Assembly (NCBI GenBank): GCA_020847695.1
Contig: JADLBP010000158.1
Span: 1 to 32,135 of the forward strand
DNA: 32,135 nucleotides
DNA from: Planctomycetota bacterium
GTDB taxonomy: Bacteria > Planctomycetota > UBA1135 > GCA-002686595
Reading direction: 5' to 3'
A program made the position numbers and the translations under genes. Positions 1-9,700 of this stretch are shown one piece after another. Position 1 is the first letter of the stretch. The number at the start of each line of letters is the position of its first letter. Below the pieces are notes generated by a model. It searched no databases and was not told the origin of the DNA. It saw only the letters and a program-made list of their open reading frames with translations.

Positions 1-371
1 AGCTCGTGCTCGCGCCGACCGAGATCCGCTACACCGGCATCACGCGACCGGACGCGATGATCGTCGTCAGCGACGAAGGCCTCGCGAAGTCGGGCCGCCA
101 ACTCGCCGCGATGACCGCCGAGGATCGTCTGTTCGCGCTGCCCGCGTTGGCGAGCGCGAAGACGAAAGCGCGCGTGACGACACTCGATCCGACGCGCTCG
201 TCGCTGAAGATCGGCGGCGGCAAGCTGGTGCTCTACTCCGCGACGCTCGCGCTGCGCGAGCTCGGCTTCCTTCCGATCGAAGCGCTCGAAACGGCGGCGA
301 CCCGCAACCCGGAGTTCGCCGAGGAGAATCTCGCGACGATCCGCGCCGCGTTGGCGGCGGGGACGGGCTGA
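1..371 (+). CDS. 2-oxoacid:acceptor oxidoreductase, gamma-type subunit (C-terminal part, 5' truncated by window)
   Basis: The reading frame is open from the first bases and stops at TGA 369-371, so this is the 3' end of a gene that starts upstream. The visible ~122 residues contain EIRYTGITRPDAMIVVSDEG, followed by a region ending in a helical tail (LRELGFLPIEALETAATRNP). This pattern is typical of the C-terminal half of the gamma/catalytic-fold subunit of pyruvate or 2-oxoglutarate:ferredoxin oxidoreductases (POR/KOR). In those enzymes the subunit helps oxidise a 2-oxoacid to acyl-CoA with reduction of ferredoxin in the cytoplasm. The substrate cannot be told from this fragment. The alpha and beta subunits would be expected just upstream, outside the window. 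The family call rests on motif recognition only. The GTG at 6 is internal to the frame and not a credible start. Confidence 0.6.
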   Translation, partial: LVLAPTEIRYTGITRPDAMIVVSDEGLAKSGRQLAAMTAEDRLFALPALASAKTKARVTTLDPTRSSLKIGGGKLVLYSATLALRELGFLPIEALETAATRNPEFAEENLATIRAALAAGTG

Positions 372-378
372 CCGCCGC
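354..378 (+). terminator. Weak terminator-like hairpin over the stop codon
   Basis: GCGGCGG at 354-360 is complementary to CCGCCGC at 372-378, with an 11-nt loop that contains the stop codon of the oxidoreductase subunit. No T-tract follows, so this is only a candidate. Confidence 0.25.
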
Positions 379-545
379 TCGGCAGCGCGAAGGCGTACAC
401 AGCGCGATACCCAGTTCCACGGAATGATCGCGCCGGAGGGGGCGGTGTAGGATGCGGGCGTCACTGCAGGACACCCGGAGTGCAATGTGTCTCGTGTCCG
501 CGCGTGCGCGGAACGAGGTTGCCGGTTGCCCGAACGCGAGGGCCC

Positions 546-2441
546 GTGAGCAACCACACGATCCAATCCAAGCTGGATGAGCTGCGGCAGCAGTTCGGAG
601 AGCTGAGGCACTTCTCGCGCGCGAACCCCGTCGAGGTGCGCGAGTCGCTGGGGAGATTCCTCGCGACTTTGCAGGAGTCGCTCGCCGAGGTTCGGCGCGC
701 GGTCGCGCATGCACCGGACGCCGAGCGCGCGGGGAATCGCGCAGCGGCGAATCCGGGGAGCAACGGCGACAGCCACGAGCGTCGGTCGACGGGCTCGAAC
801 GGCGCCGCGAGCGACGGCGAGCACGATGGCGACCTCGAGTTCGGCGCCGAGTGCACCGCGGAGGCACGGCTCGAGCTCGGGTACTCGGTGGCGCGGTGCC
901 TGACCGCTGCAGCGACGTTCCAGGATGCCGCGCAGTCGCTCTTGCGGCTGCTGGTCGAAGGTCTGGAGTGGGACGCGGGTGAGTTCTGGTCGGTCGAGGT
1001 CGGCCCGACCGGCGAGCGCAGCGCGCGCCTCGACGCTTCGTGGCAGCGCCCGGGCGCCGAAGTCGCGACGTGGCAGGTCGATGCACGCACGCACGCTGCC
1101 TCGGAGCGCGACGAATCGCCGGTGCAGGGCGTCGGCGCGTCTTGGGACGTGGATCCGGCGTCCGATCGGATGCGCTCCGGCGCGTTGGCAGCCGACCATG
1201 CGTGCATGCGAGGGCTGTACCAACTGCCGATCCTGGTCGACGGCGAGGTGCGCGTGGTGCTGCGGCTCACCGGCCGCGACTCCCGTCCTCGCGCTGCCGT
1301 CGACGCCGAGTTCTTGGCGTGGGTGGGCGCGCAGATCGGTCAGTTGTTCGAGCGGGAGCGCTTGCGCGCGACGCTCTCCGTCGCCGAGCGCCGCAAGCAC
1401 GCGCTGCTCGAGGCGTCTCTCGACGCGATCGTGACGGTCGACATGCAGGGATGTGTCGCCGAGTTCAACGCCGTGGCCGAGCGGATGTTCGGCTATCGCC
1501 GCGAGCAGGTGCTCGGAACCGATCTCTTGGAGAGCCTGGTACCGCCGCGGATGCGTGAACGCGCGCGCGAGGGCCTCGCGGTGTTCCGCGAAGTCGGCAC
1601 CTCCGCGCTGCCGGGCAAGCGGTTCGACGCGAGCGCGTGCCGGGCCGACGGCTCGGAGTTCCCGGTCGAGGTCGCGTTGACGTCCAGCGGAGGTGAGCCC
1701 GCGCTGCTGACGATCTACGTCCGGGACGCGACGGCCCGCAAGGAGAACGAACATCGCGTCGAGGTCTACCAGAACCGTCTGCGGGCGTTGACGGCGGAGC
1801 TCCTGCTCATCGAGGAGTTCGAGCGCCGGCGTCTGGCGGTCGACTTGCACGACGGGCTCAGCCAACTGATCGCGCTGGCGCAGATGAAGCTCTCGATCGT
1901 GCGGCGCGCCGCCGGGTCGAAGCACGCAACCGCCTTGGACGAGGTCGAGGACCTGATCGAGCAGGTCAACCGCGCCGCGCGATCGATCAGCTTCGAGCTC
2001 AGTCCGCCGGTGCTGCACGACTTCGGCCTGGAGCCGGCGCTGCAGTGGCTCGTCGAGAACATCCAGTCGCGCTACGGGATCGAGATCCGGTTGGTCGACG
2101 ACCGCAGCTCGAAACCGACCGACGAGAAGACGCGCGTCATCCTGTTCCGTTCGATTCGCGAGCTCCTGATCAACGCGGCCAAGCACTCGCGGGCGCAGCA
2201 CGTCGATGTGGCCGTCCAACGCGAGTTCGACCGCCTGAGCATCGTCGTCGCCGACGACGGCGTCGGCATGGAACCCAACGTCGTCGTCGCGCGGGGATCG
2301 GGCCTGTTCAGCATCCGCGAGCGGCTCAACCACGTCGGTGGCAGCATGCGGATCGAGTCGGCGCCGGGCCGAGGAACGCAGATTCACTTGTGCGCGCCGA
2401 TCACGCGCTCCGAGGCGCCGAAGAACAAGGTGGAAGTATGA
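546..2441 (+). CDS. NarL-type sensor histidine kinase (GAF-like - PAS - HisKA_3 - HATPase)
   Basis: This 631-residue kinase is probably cytosolic, since no convincing membrane segment is visible. Residues ~20-55 look like a helical coiled coil, and a Gly/Ser/Asp-rich linker follows. Residues ~115-270 resemble a GAF domain. A PAS domain with PAC tail lies at ~283-400 (begins LLEASLDAIVTV). The HisKA_3 H-box reads VDLHDGLSQL, with His435 as phospho-acceptor. The ATP-binding domain (~535-628) has the N-box Asn543 (LLINAAKHS), DDGVG, and GLFSIRERL. GTG 546 was chosen because the protein then begins with a normal amphipathic helix. The alternative GTG 480 has its GGAG directly abutting the start; neither ribosome site is strong. 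The stop overlaps the start of the response regulator (ATGA), which indicates translational coupling and a cognate pair. The signal sensed is not visible. Confidence 0.88.
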   Translation: MSNHTIQSKLDELRQQFGELRHFSRANPVEVRESLGRFLATLQESLAEVRRAVAHAPDAERAGNRAAANPGSNGDSHERRSTGSNGAASDGEHDGDLEFGAECTAEARLELGYSVARCLTAAATFQDAAQSLLRLLVEGLEWDAGEFWSVEVGPTGERSARLDASWQRPGAEVATWQVDARTHAASERDESPVQGVGASWDVDPASDRMRSGALAADHACMRGLYQLPILVDGEVRVVLRLTGRDSRPRAAVDAEFLAWVGAQIGQLFERERLRATLSVAERRKHALLEASLDAIVTVDMQGCVAEFNAVAERMFGYRREQVLGTDLLESLVPPRMRERAREGLAVFREVGTSALPGKRFDASACRADGSEFPVEVALTSSGGEPALLTIYVRDATARKENEHRVEVYQNRLRALTAELLLIEEFERRRLAVDLHDGLSQLIALAQMKLSIVRRAAGSKHATALDEVEDLIEQVNRAARSISFELSPPVLHDFGLEPALQWLVENIQSRYGIEIRLVDDRSSKPTDEKTRVILFRSIRELLINAAKHSRAQHVDVAVQREFDRLSIVVADDGVGMEPNVVVARGSGLFSIRERLNHVGGSMRIESAPGRGTQIHLCAPITRSEAPKNKVEV

Positions 2442-3091
2442 ACATTCGAGTCCTGCTGGTCGACGATCACAAGATGATGCGAGAGGGCCTGCGGGCGCTG
2501 CTCGTCGGCGTTCCGGACATCGAGGTCGTGGGCGAAGCCCCCGACGGACGGGTCGCGATGGACCTCGTGCGCACGCTTTCGCCGGACGTCGTCGTCATGG
2601 ACGTCGGTATGCCCGAGCTGAACGGCGTCGAAGCGACCCGGCGGATCCGCAACGAGTTCCCGCGCGTCAAGGTGATCGCGCTCTCGACGCACACCGACAA
2701 GCGCTACGTCCACCACATGCTCGAGGCCGGGGCCTGTGGCTACCTGCTCAAGATCTCGGCGCACGACGAGCTCCTGCGCGCCGTGCGCGCGGCGGGCCTC
2801 GGTCGGACGTACCTGAGCCCGGAGATCGCCGGTTTCGTCGTCGATCGCTCGACCACTGCTCACACGGCGAGCGAAGTGTCGGCCTACTCGACGCTCGGCG
2901 CGCGCGAGCGCGAGGTCCTGCAGCTCGTCGCGGAGGGCAAGACGTCCGCCGAGACCGCGAAGCAGATGCACATCTCGATCAAGACCGTCGAGACGCACCG
3001 GCGCAACATCGTCCAGAAGCTCGGGTTGCACGGCACTGCGGAGCTGACGAAGTACGCGATCCGCGAAGGCTTGACGTCGCTCGAGAGCTGA
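2438..3091 (+). CDS. NarL/FixJ-family response regulator (REC-LuxR HTH)
   Basis: This 217-residue transcription factor has an intact receiver domain: acidic pair Asp9/Asp10, phospho-acceptor Asp55 in VVVMDVGMPE, Ser83 and Lys105 (GYLLK). A LuxR-type helix-turn-helix occupies ~150-215 (LGAREREVLQLVAEGKTSAE ... IKTVETHRRNI). The start ATG overlaps the kinase stop as ATGA, and AAGG lies 7 nt upstream of it. The preceding HisKA_3 kinase is therefore the likely phospho-donor. The second, H-box-defective kinase downstream may also touch this regulator. By family knowledge it would bind DNA as a dimer after phosphorylation. Target genes cannot be deduced from this window. Confidence 0.93.
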   Translation: MNIRVLLVDDHKMMREGLRALLVGVPDIEVVGEAPDGRVAMDLVRTLSPDVVVMDVGMPELNGVEATRRIRNEFPRVKVIALSTHTDKRYVHHMLEAGACGYLLKISAHDELLRAVRAAGLGRTYLSPEIAGFVVDRSTTAHTASEVSAYSTLGAREREVLQLVAEGKTSAETAKQMHISIKTVETHRRNIVQKLGLHGTAELTKYAIREGLTSLES

Positions 3092-3093
3092 AG

Positions 3094-3128
3094 CGAGCTC
3101 GTCGCGCGCGCGTTTCGCCGCGAGCTCG
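3094..3128 (+). terminator. Possible terminator or paired palindrome after the two-component pair
   Basis: CGAGCTCG occurs at 3094-3101 and again at 3121-3128. Each copy is self-palindromic, so the two can also pair as an 8-bp stem with a 19-nt loop. It lies 3 nt after the regulator stop. No T-tract follows. It could equally be a double operator. The rest of 3092-3367 shows no gene. Confidence 0.3.
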
Positions 3129-3367
3129 TTCGCAAGCGCGATCTGCTCGAGTCGCCGACGCCGCGCGACCGCCCAGATGCGCGCTCGGGAATCAGTGGTT
3201 CCACCGATCGTGCGAGCGAGTGGCGCGGGCTTCAATCTGAGTGCGATGGTGGCCGCGCGGACTCCTCGGGGAGCTCGGTTCCGCGCCCGCGACACCGCCT
3301 CCAGGAGATCTGTTCCACGCCTCGGTGACCCCGCACCTGGCGGCGTCGGCGCAGAGCGTTGAGAACC

Positions 3368-4564
3368 ATGAGCGAGCACGACCTCTTCGACAGTGTGGAA
3401 CAGGCGCGGGAGCGGTTGACCGCCCTGCGCGCGCGGTTGGAAGACCGCGCGGGTCCGACTGGTTCGCGTGAGGTCGTCAGCGTCCTCCGTGAGCTGCAGG
3501 ACGCGCTCGACAAACTGCGGGCTCGATACGGGCTGTTGCTCGAAGTCCTCGACCAATCCAACGACATGCTCTTCGCCAAGAACCTCGACGGCCGGTACGC
3601 GATGATCAATCCCCGGGGCGCCGAGTTACTCGGGAAGCCGGTCAGCGAGATCCTCGGCGCGGAGGACAGCTCGCTGTTCGCGACCGCGGTCGCCACGCGC
3701 ATCCGCGCGATCGATCTGGCGGTGATGGACTCCGGTGTGCCGCAGACGCGGGACGAGGTCTGCGACGTCCGAGGCGTGTCCATCACGCTCGCGACGACCA
3801 CTGCGCCCTGGTACGACGCGCAGCACGTGGTGCGCGGAGTCATCGGAGTCGCGCGCGACGTCACCACCGCCAAACGCTCCGAACGCGAGGCGCTGAGCTA
3901 CCAGGACCGTTTGCGCACGATGGCCGTCGAGAGCGCGTTCGACGAGGAACGACTCCGGCAGACGCTCGCCGCCGAGCTCCAGAACGGGCTCGGACAGGAC
4001 ATCGCGCTCGCCAAATTGATGCTCGCGACGTTGCGAGGCTCCGCGGGCGTCGAGCTGCACGATCCGTTGACCGGCATCGAGCAACTCGTCGAGCGCGCGG
4101 ATCGCTCGCTGCGCGTGATCACGTTCCGCATCAGTCCGCCGTCGCTCCACGACTTGGGTCTGGTCGCCGCGCTGCAATGGCTCGCCGAGGACATCGAGAG
4201 CAAGCACGGCGTCGTCGTGCACGTCGAGGACGACAGCTCGCCGGCGATCGAGAACGAGCACGTGCGCGGGCTGCTGTTCCGCGCCGTGCGTGAGCTCCTG
4301 ACCAACGTCGCGACGCACTCCCACGCGCGCGAGGCGACCGTGCTCGTACAAGCCGGCGACGAAGGCGTGCGGATCACGGTCAGCGACTCCGGCGCCGGCT
4401 TCGATGTCGACGACATCGATCGGCACGGCTACGGACTGTTCGGCATCCGCGAGCAGCTCAGGCACGTCGGCGGTCGCCTGCAGGTCGCCTCGGATCTCGG
4501 CCGCGGCACGACGGTGATCGTCACTGCGCCGTGCGCAGAGCTCGAGACCGAGCCGATCGCGTAG
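3368..4564 (+). CDS. PAS-HisKA_3-like-HATPase sensor protein lacking the phospho-acceptor His (pseudokinase)
   Basis: This 398-residue protein is a clear paralogue of the kinase at 546-2441: both carry a P(S/V)LHD(L/F)GL..ALQWL block between the H-box and the ATPase domain. Residues ~20-55 are a coiled coil, ~58-170 a PAS domain (DQSNDMLFAKNLDGRYAMIN). A HisKA_3-like dimerisation helix pair and an ATPase domain follow, with RELLTNVATHS, SDSGAG and YGLFGIREQL intact. The H-box that reads LHDGLSQ in the paralogue reads LQNGLGQ here: codons CAG AAC at 3980-3985 give Gln205-Asn206. Autophosphorylation at the usual site is therefore not expected. It may still bind ATP and act as a partner or regulator of the intact kinase. 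ATG 3368 is preferred over TTG 3359. The ribosome site is weak. Confidence 0.87.
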   Translation: MSEHDLFDSVEQARERLTALRARLEDRAGPTGSREVVSVLRELQDALDKLRARYGLLLEVLDQSNDMLFAKNLDGRYAMINPRGAELLGKPVSEILGAEDSSLFATAVATRIRAIDLAVMDSGVPQTRDEVCDVRGVSITLATTTAPWYDAQHVVRGVIGVARDVTTAKRSEREALSYQDRLRTMAVESAFDEERLRQTLAAELQNGLGQDIALAKLMLATLRGSAGVELHDPLTGIEQLVERADRSLRVITFRISPPSLHDLGLVAALQWLAEDIESKHGVVVHVEDDSSPAIENEHVRGLLFRAVRELLTNVATHSHAREATVLVQAGDEGVRITVSDSGAGFDVDDIDRHGYGLFGIREQLRHVGGRLQVASDLGRGTTVIVTAPCAELETEPIA

Positions 4565-4596
4565 TCGAATCGCCGCGACCGAATCCGAGTACCGAG

Positions 4597-4608
4597 GCCG
4601 ACGTCGGC
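4597..4608. promoter_or_regulatory. 12-bp perfect palindrome upstream of the GGDEF/EAL gene
   Basis: GCCGACGTCGGC is a perfect 12-bp inverted repeat about 140 nt before the next start codon, in an otherwise gene-free 185-nt spacer. It could be a binding site for a dimeric regulator such as the LuxR-type protein nearby. There is no direct support, and short GC-rich palindromes arise by chance. Confidence 0.2.
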
Positions 4609-4748
4609 GGATACCGATTGTCATCGATTCGCGCGCGCTCGCGATTCGCATAGCGTGACGAACGAGGGCCGCGCTCCGCCGGATTCCGCCATCTCCCTCT
4701 TCGATGCTCTCCGGCGTGAGCGCGGACCTCTTTCATCGCGAGGGGTGC

Positions 4749-6770
4749 ATGGAATCGATTCGCACATTGTTGGTCGAGGACGACATCGACGACGTTGGCT
4801 CGATACGAGCCAAGCTCGCCGTGCCCGGCAAGGCTGCGTTCGCCGTCGAGCATCGCAGCACGCTGCGCGAGGCGGTTTCACGAGCGCGCGCGGGCGGACT
4901 CGACGTGGTGTTGCTCGACCCCGATCTGCCGGACGCGTCCGGCATCGATTCGGTGGGCCGACTGCGCGCGGTGGCGCCCGACGTGCCGATCGTCGTCGTG
5001 ACCGACACCGAGGACGAGGACGCGGTCGACCGCCGTTCGCACGCTGGCGCCGAGGACTTCTTGGTGAAGCGGCGGACCGATCGAACGCTGCTCGAGCGCA
5101 GCGTCCGGCGCTCGCTGGACCGACAGGTCGCGAGGATCGCGATGGAGCAGAGGCTGCGCGCGCTGGAGAAGAGCGAAGCCGGCTTTCGCACGTTGGTGAT
5201 GCAGAGCTCCGAAGGGCTCGTGGTCGTGTCTCGTTCGGGCTCGGTGCTGCTCGCCAATGGTGCGGCGGAAGAGCTCGTGGGCGCGTCGATCGGCGGGCTC
5301 TGCGGCGAAAGCCTGGGCTTCCCGTTCGATGCGAGTGCGCGGAAGGAGCTCGCGGTCCGCGGCGATCGCGTGCTCGAGGTCCAGTGCGTCGAGGGGCGGT
5401 GGGAGCAAGAACCGGTGTGGCTGGTGTCGCTCTTCGACATCACCAATCACAAGCGCGCGCACGCGGAGCTCGAGGCCCTGACGACGCGGATGTGCAGCCT
5501 GAACGCGAGCCTCGAGCAGCTCGCGAGCATCGATCCGCTGACCGAGCTCTTGAATCGCCGCGGTCTCGCCGCGGAGCTCGCGATCGAGCTTCGGAGGAAG
5601 CGCCGATCCGACGGACCGCTCGCGGCCTTGTTGATCGACTGCGACGATTTCAAGCAGGTCAACGAACACCTCGGGCTCGCCGGCGGTGATGCGGCGCTCA
5701 AGCAGCTCGCGGCGCACCTCCGGGAGTCGCTGCGACCCTCCGATCACATCGGACGGATCGGCGGAGACGAGTTCCTCGTGCTCCTGCCGGACACGCGCTT
5801 CGCCGAAGCGCTGCAAGTCGCAGAGCGTTTGCGACTCTCGATCTCGGAGCGGCCGCTGCGCGTCGCGTCCGACGCGCTCCACGTCACGTTGAGTCTCGGC
5901 ATCGAACTTCTGAACGACGACGTCTCGTCGCTCGACGAAGTGCTCCTGCGGACGCAGGCGTCGTTGCGCCACAGCAAGCACAGCGGCAAGAACCGCGTCT
6001 CGACCTCGGATCGGCGCGCCGATGCGGGCGCGGGCGATGCGGAGGAGCGGATTCGTTGCCTCCTGTCCGGCGACGGCTTACGCGTGTTGCAGCGACCGGT
6101 CGTTCGCCTCGACGACGAGACCGTCGCCGGCGCCGAGCTGGTCGCCCGAGGCCCCGCGGGGATCTTCGAGCACCCGCGCGACTTCCTGCGGTTGGCGCTC
6201 GAGCACAACGTGCTCACTCCGGTCGACGCGGTGCGGTTGCGCGCGTGTCTCGAAGCGGCTCGTGCGTTGCCGCCGGGCTCGCGCTGTCACATCGACGCGA
6301 TGCCGTCGACCTTGCTGGAGACGCCGGTCGACGAGCTCATGGCGCACTTCTCCGCGAACGGCGGCGGCTTGCGATTCTGTCTCGGTATCAGCGAACAGAA
6401 CATCGTCGGCGAGCCGGCGGCGCTGCGCGACTGCGTGCGAGACCTGAAGGCGTGCGGACTGCGCGTGTCGATCGACGACATCGGCTTCGGTCGCAGCTCG
6501 CTCGAGACGTTGATCCTGCTGGAACCGGACGCGGTGCGCATCGCGCCGAAGTTCGTCCGCGGCGTCGCGCGGGACGTCGGCAAGGCTCGCGCGTTGCGCC
6601 GGATGCTCGCCGCCGTCCATTCGCTCGGCTGCGAGATCCTCGCCGACGGGATCGAAGCTCGTGACGATCTCGAACTCGTTCGCGGACTCGGCGTCGCCTA
6701 CGGGCAAGGACGCCTGTGGGGCGAGCACGACGGATCGTGCGGCGCGTCGGCCGAGTTCTCACGAGCCTGA
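4749..6770 (+). CDS. Response-regulator-type GGDEF/EAL protein (REC-PAS-GGDEF-degenerate EAL)
   Basis: This 673-residue c-di-GMP signalling protein has an N-terminal REC domain (~1-125) with Asp11/Asp12, Asp57 and a VKR lysine, then a PAS-like segment (~140-235). The GGDEF domain (~255-415) has intact GGDEF at 338-342 and an intact inhibitory site RPSD at 329-332, so diguanylate cyclase activity with product inhibition is expected. The C-terminal EAL-like domain (~432-665) keeps Glu463 (ELVAR), Glu548 and Asp576/Asp577. It has Asp516 where the metal-binding Asn is usual, Arg597-Ile-Ala599 in place of the KxD motif, and ADGIE in place of EGVE. Phosphodiesterase activity is doubtful. ATG 4749 follows GAGGGG at good spacing; ATG 4704 is the weaker alternative. 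The 3' end overlaps the convergent glucan synthase gene by 12 nt. Confidence 0.9.
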   Translation: MESIRTLLVEDDIDDVGSIRAKLAVPGKAAFAVEHRSTLREAVSRARAGGLDVVLLDPDLPDASGIDSVGRLRAVAPDVPIVVVTDTEDEDAVDRRSHAGAEDFLVKRRTDRTLLERSVRRSLDRQVARIAMEQRLRALEKSEAGFRTLVMQSSEGLVVVSRSGSVLLANGAAEELVGASIGGLCGESLGFPFDASARKELAVRGDRVLEVQCVEGRWEQEPVWLVSLFDITNHKRAHAELEALTTRMCSLNASLEQLASIDPLTELLNRRGLAAELAIELRRKRRSDGPLAALLIDCDDFKQVNEHLGLAGGDAALKQLAAHLRESLRPSDHIGRIGGDEFLVLLPDTRFAEALQVAERLRLSISERPLRVASDALHVTLSLGIELLNDDVSSLDEVLLRTQASLRHSKHSGKNRVSTSDRRADAGAGDAEERIRCLLSGDGLRVLQRPVVRLDDETVAGAELVARGPAGIFEHPRDFLRLALEHNVLTPVDAVRLRACLEAARALPPGSRCHIDAMPSTLLETPVDELMAHFSANGGGLRFCLGISEQNIVGEPAALRDCVRDLKACGLRVSIDDIGFGRSSLETLILLEPDAVRIAPKFVRGVARDVGKARALRRMLAAVHSLGCEILADGIEARDDLELVRGLGVAYGQGRLWGEHDGSCGASAEFSRA

Positions 6771-9700
6771 GACGACGCGCGCCGCAGCCGCGCGCGTTGG
6801 AGCTCGTGGCGCGCCGAGGACGATCTTCACTCGATGCACGCGCCCGTCGTCGAGGCACGGGATCGCGGTCGAGTCGACGGGCTCGCCGTCGAGCGTCGCC
6901 TCGACGACGCCGCGACAACGGTGCTCGGGATTCTCGACGACGATGTCGTAGCGGCTCGCGCCGATCCGCCACTGCAGCGAGAACGTCGGCCACGACAACG
7001 GGATGCAGGGCTCGACGCCGAACGTCGCGCCGTGTCGACGCAGGCCGCAGATGTCCTCGACGGCGACGCGGTACGTCCAACCGGCCGAGCCCGTGTACCA
7101 CGTCCAACCGCCGCGTCCGCGATGCGCAGGGTGATCGTAGACGTCGCCGACGACCGCGTACGGCTCGGTCTTGTACTGCTGGACGTTCGCCGGGGTGCGC
7201 GCGTGGTTGATCGGGTTGAGCATGTGGAAGAGCTCGACCGCTTCGTCGCCGCTGCCGAGCTTGGTCAACGCGAGCACGACCCACAGCGCCGCGTGCGTGT
7301 ACTGTCCGCCGTTCTCGCGGATGCCGGGCAAGTAGCCCTTGATGTAACCGGGGTCGAGCGCGGTGCGGTCGAACGGCGGCGTCAGCAGCAGGATCACGCG
7401 CGACGCGCGGCGCACGAGGTGCGTTCGCACGGCGTCCATCGCGCGCTCGGCGCGCTTCGGCGTCGCCGCGCCGGAGATCACGGCCCACGTCTGCGCGACC
7501 GAGTCGATGCGGCCCTCAGCGCTGTCGGCGGAACCGAGCGGAGTGCCGTCGTCGAAGTACGCGCGGCGATACCACTCGCCGTCCCAGCACAGCTCGAGCA
7601 TCACGCCGAGTCGCTCGCGCTCGGAGCGATAGCGCGCGGCGCGCACCGGTTCGTCGCGCTGCTCGCACAGCGGCGCGAACGTGCCGAGGATCGAGTGGAG
7701 GAACCAACCGACGAACACGCTCTCGCCGCGGTTCAGGTGGCCGACCCGGTTGTAACCGTCGTTCCAGTCGCAGCTGCCGATCAACGGCAGCCCGTGGACG
7801 CCGACCGTCAACGCGCGGTCGATCGCGCGCAGCGCGTGCTCGAAGAGCGAACCCGCTTCCGCCGCGACGTTCGGTCGGCCGTAGGCCTCGGCGTCGCCCG
7901 GCGGGACCGCGGGCGCTTCGAGGAAGGTGACGAGCTCGTCGAAGACCGCGCGATCGCCGCTCGCGTCGGCGTAGTGCGCGAGCGCGTACGGCAACCACAG
8001 CAGGTCGTCCGAGCAGCGCGTGCGCAGACCGCGACCCGTCGACGCGTCCCACCAGTGCTGCACGTCGCCTTCGACGAACTGGCGCGCGGCCGCGCGGACG
8101 ATGTGCTCGCGCGTGAGGTCGGGGCGCGTGTGCAGCAACGCGAGCACGTCCTGGAGCTGATCGCGGAACCCGTACGCGCCGCTCGCCTGGTAGTAGCCGG
8201 AGCGCGCCCACACGCGGCAAGCGAGGTCTTGGTGCAGCAACCAGCGATTGACCAACAAGTCGAAGGAGTCGTCGGGCGTCGAGACGTGGACCGCGTCGAG
8301 CGTCTCGTCCCAGAACTCTTCGACCGCGCGGAGCTCCGCTTGCGCCGCGTCGGGCGCCGCGAAGCGCCGCACGAGCTCGCGTGCGTGGTCGGCGTCGCGT
8401 CCCTGGCCGAGTAAGAACACGATCCGCCGCGTCTCGCCGGGTGAGAGCTCGACCGAGCAGTGCAGCGCGGCGCACGGATCGATGCCGGCGCCGAAACGTC
8501 CCGCGAGCCGAGGAGCGGCGAGCGCTGCCGCGCGCTGCAGCGAGCCGTTGCGGCCGAGGAACTCCGTGCGATCGCCGGTCGCGGAGAGCAGGCGCTCCCC
8601 GGTCGCCGCGAACGCGACGCGCTGCTTGTAGACGTCGTTGTAGGCGTTGCGCGCGAGGATCGCGCCGGTCGCGTCGTCGTGCTCGGTGACGACGAGCGGC
8701 GCGGCGGTCGGACTCGGCGCCGCGAGCGACCACGCGTTGTAGGCGAAGAGCGACAGGCGCCGTGGCCGCTCCGAACGGTTCGTCAGCGTCAGGATGGAGA
8801 GCTTGACGGGCTCGACACGCGCGACGAACACGGTCAGCTCTTGCGCCAGCTCGTCCGCCGAGCGCGCGAAGCGCGTCACCCCGGCGGCGTGGCGGATCGT
8901 CCAACGCGGCGAGCGCGCCGTGCGTCGCAACGGACCCGGCGTCGCGGCCCAGACGGCGCCGCTCGACTCGTCGCGCAGGAAGATCGCCTCGGTCGTCGGG
9001 TCGGTGACCGGATCGTTCGCGAACGGAGTCAGCCGGTTCTCGCGGCTGTTCTCGCACCACGTGTGCGCCGAACCCAGCTCGGTGACGATCGTGCCGAAGC
9101 CGGGGTTCGCGAGCACGTTGCACCACGGCAGCGGAGTCTGGCGCTCGCCGCTCAGCGTGATCACGTACTCGCGGCCGTCGCGCGTGAAGCCGCCGAGGCC
9201 GTTCTCCATCACCAACGGCTCCGCTTCGCGCGGCTCGTCGTCGCGTTCGGGCTCGTCGGCGAGCGCCGCGTCGAGTGCTCGCGGCGCGCCGGATTGCTCG
9301 CGATCGAGTTGGCCGGCGAGCCCGCCCTCGTCGCCGGTGAGCACCGCTTGAGCGACGGCGTAGAGCAGGATCCGCTCTGCCTCCAGCATGCCGTCGGAGC
9401 GCAGCAAGAACACGCCGCCCGTGCGGTCCTTCCAACCCGCCCAGGGTCCGCCGTCGACGATCTGGCGCAACTGCGCTTGGATCTCGTCGCGATAGTCGGC
9501 GGGATGCTCGTTGAGGATCACCGCGTCCGCGCGCAGGCCTTTCAAGCGCCAGTGCTCCTGAGCCATCAGCACCTGGCGGACGAGCGAGGCGCTGCTCGCG
9601 TCGGTGACGCGGACCAGGACCAACGGCAGATCGCCCGAGATGCCGTGGCGCCAGAGCCCCGATTGACCGAGCGTGTTCCGCTCGAGCGTCGCGGAGTCGG

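Noticed and set aside
3092-3367. Small open frames in the gap between the response regulator and the second kinase
   Set aside because: Arg/Ala-rich translations without ribosome sites. The gap looks like an ordinary intergenic region with one possible hairpin.
4618-4653. Possible sigma-70 promoter (TTGTCA and a CATAGC-like -10) before the GGDEF/EAL gene
   Set aside because: The spacing to the nearest AT-containing hexamer is about 25 nt, and that hexamer is a poor match, so the pair does not form a credible promoter.
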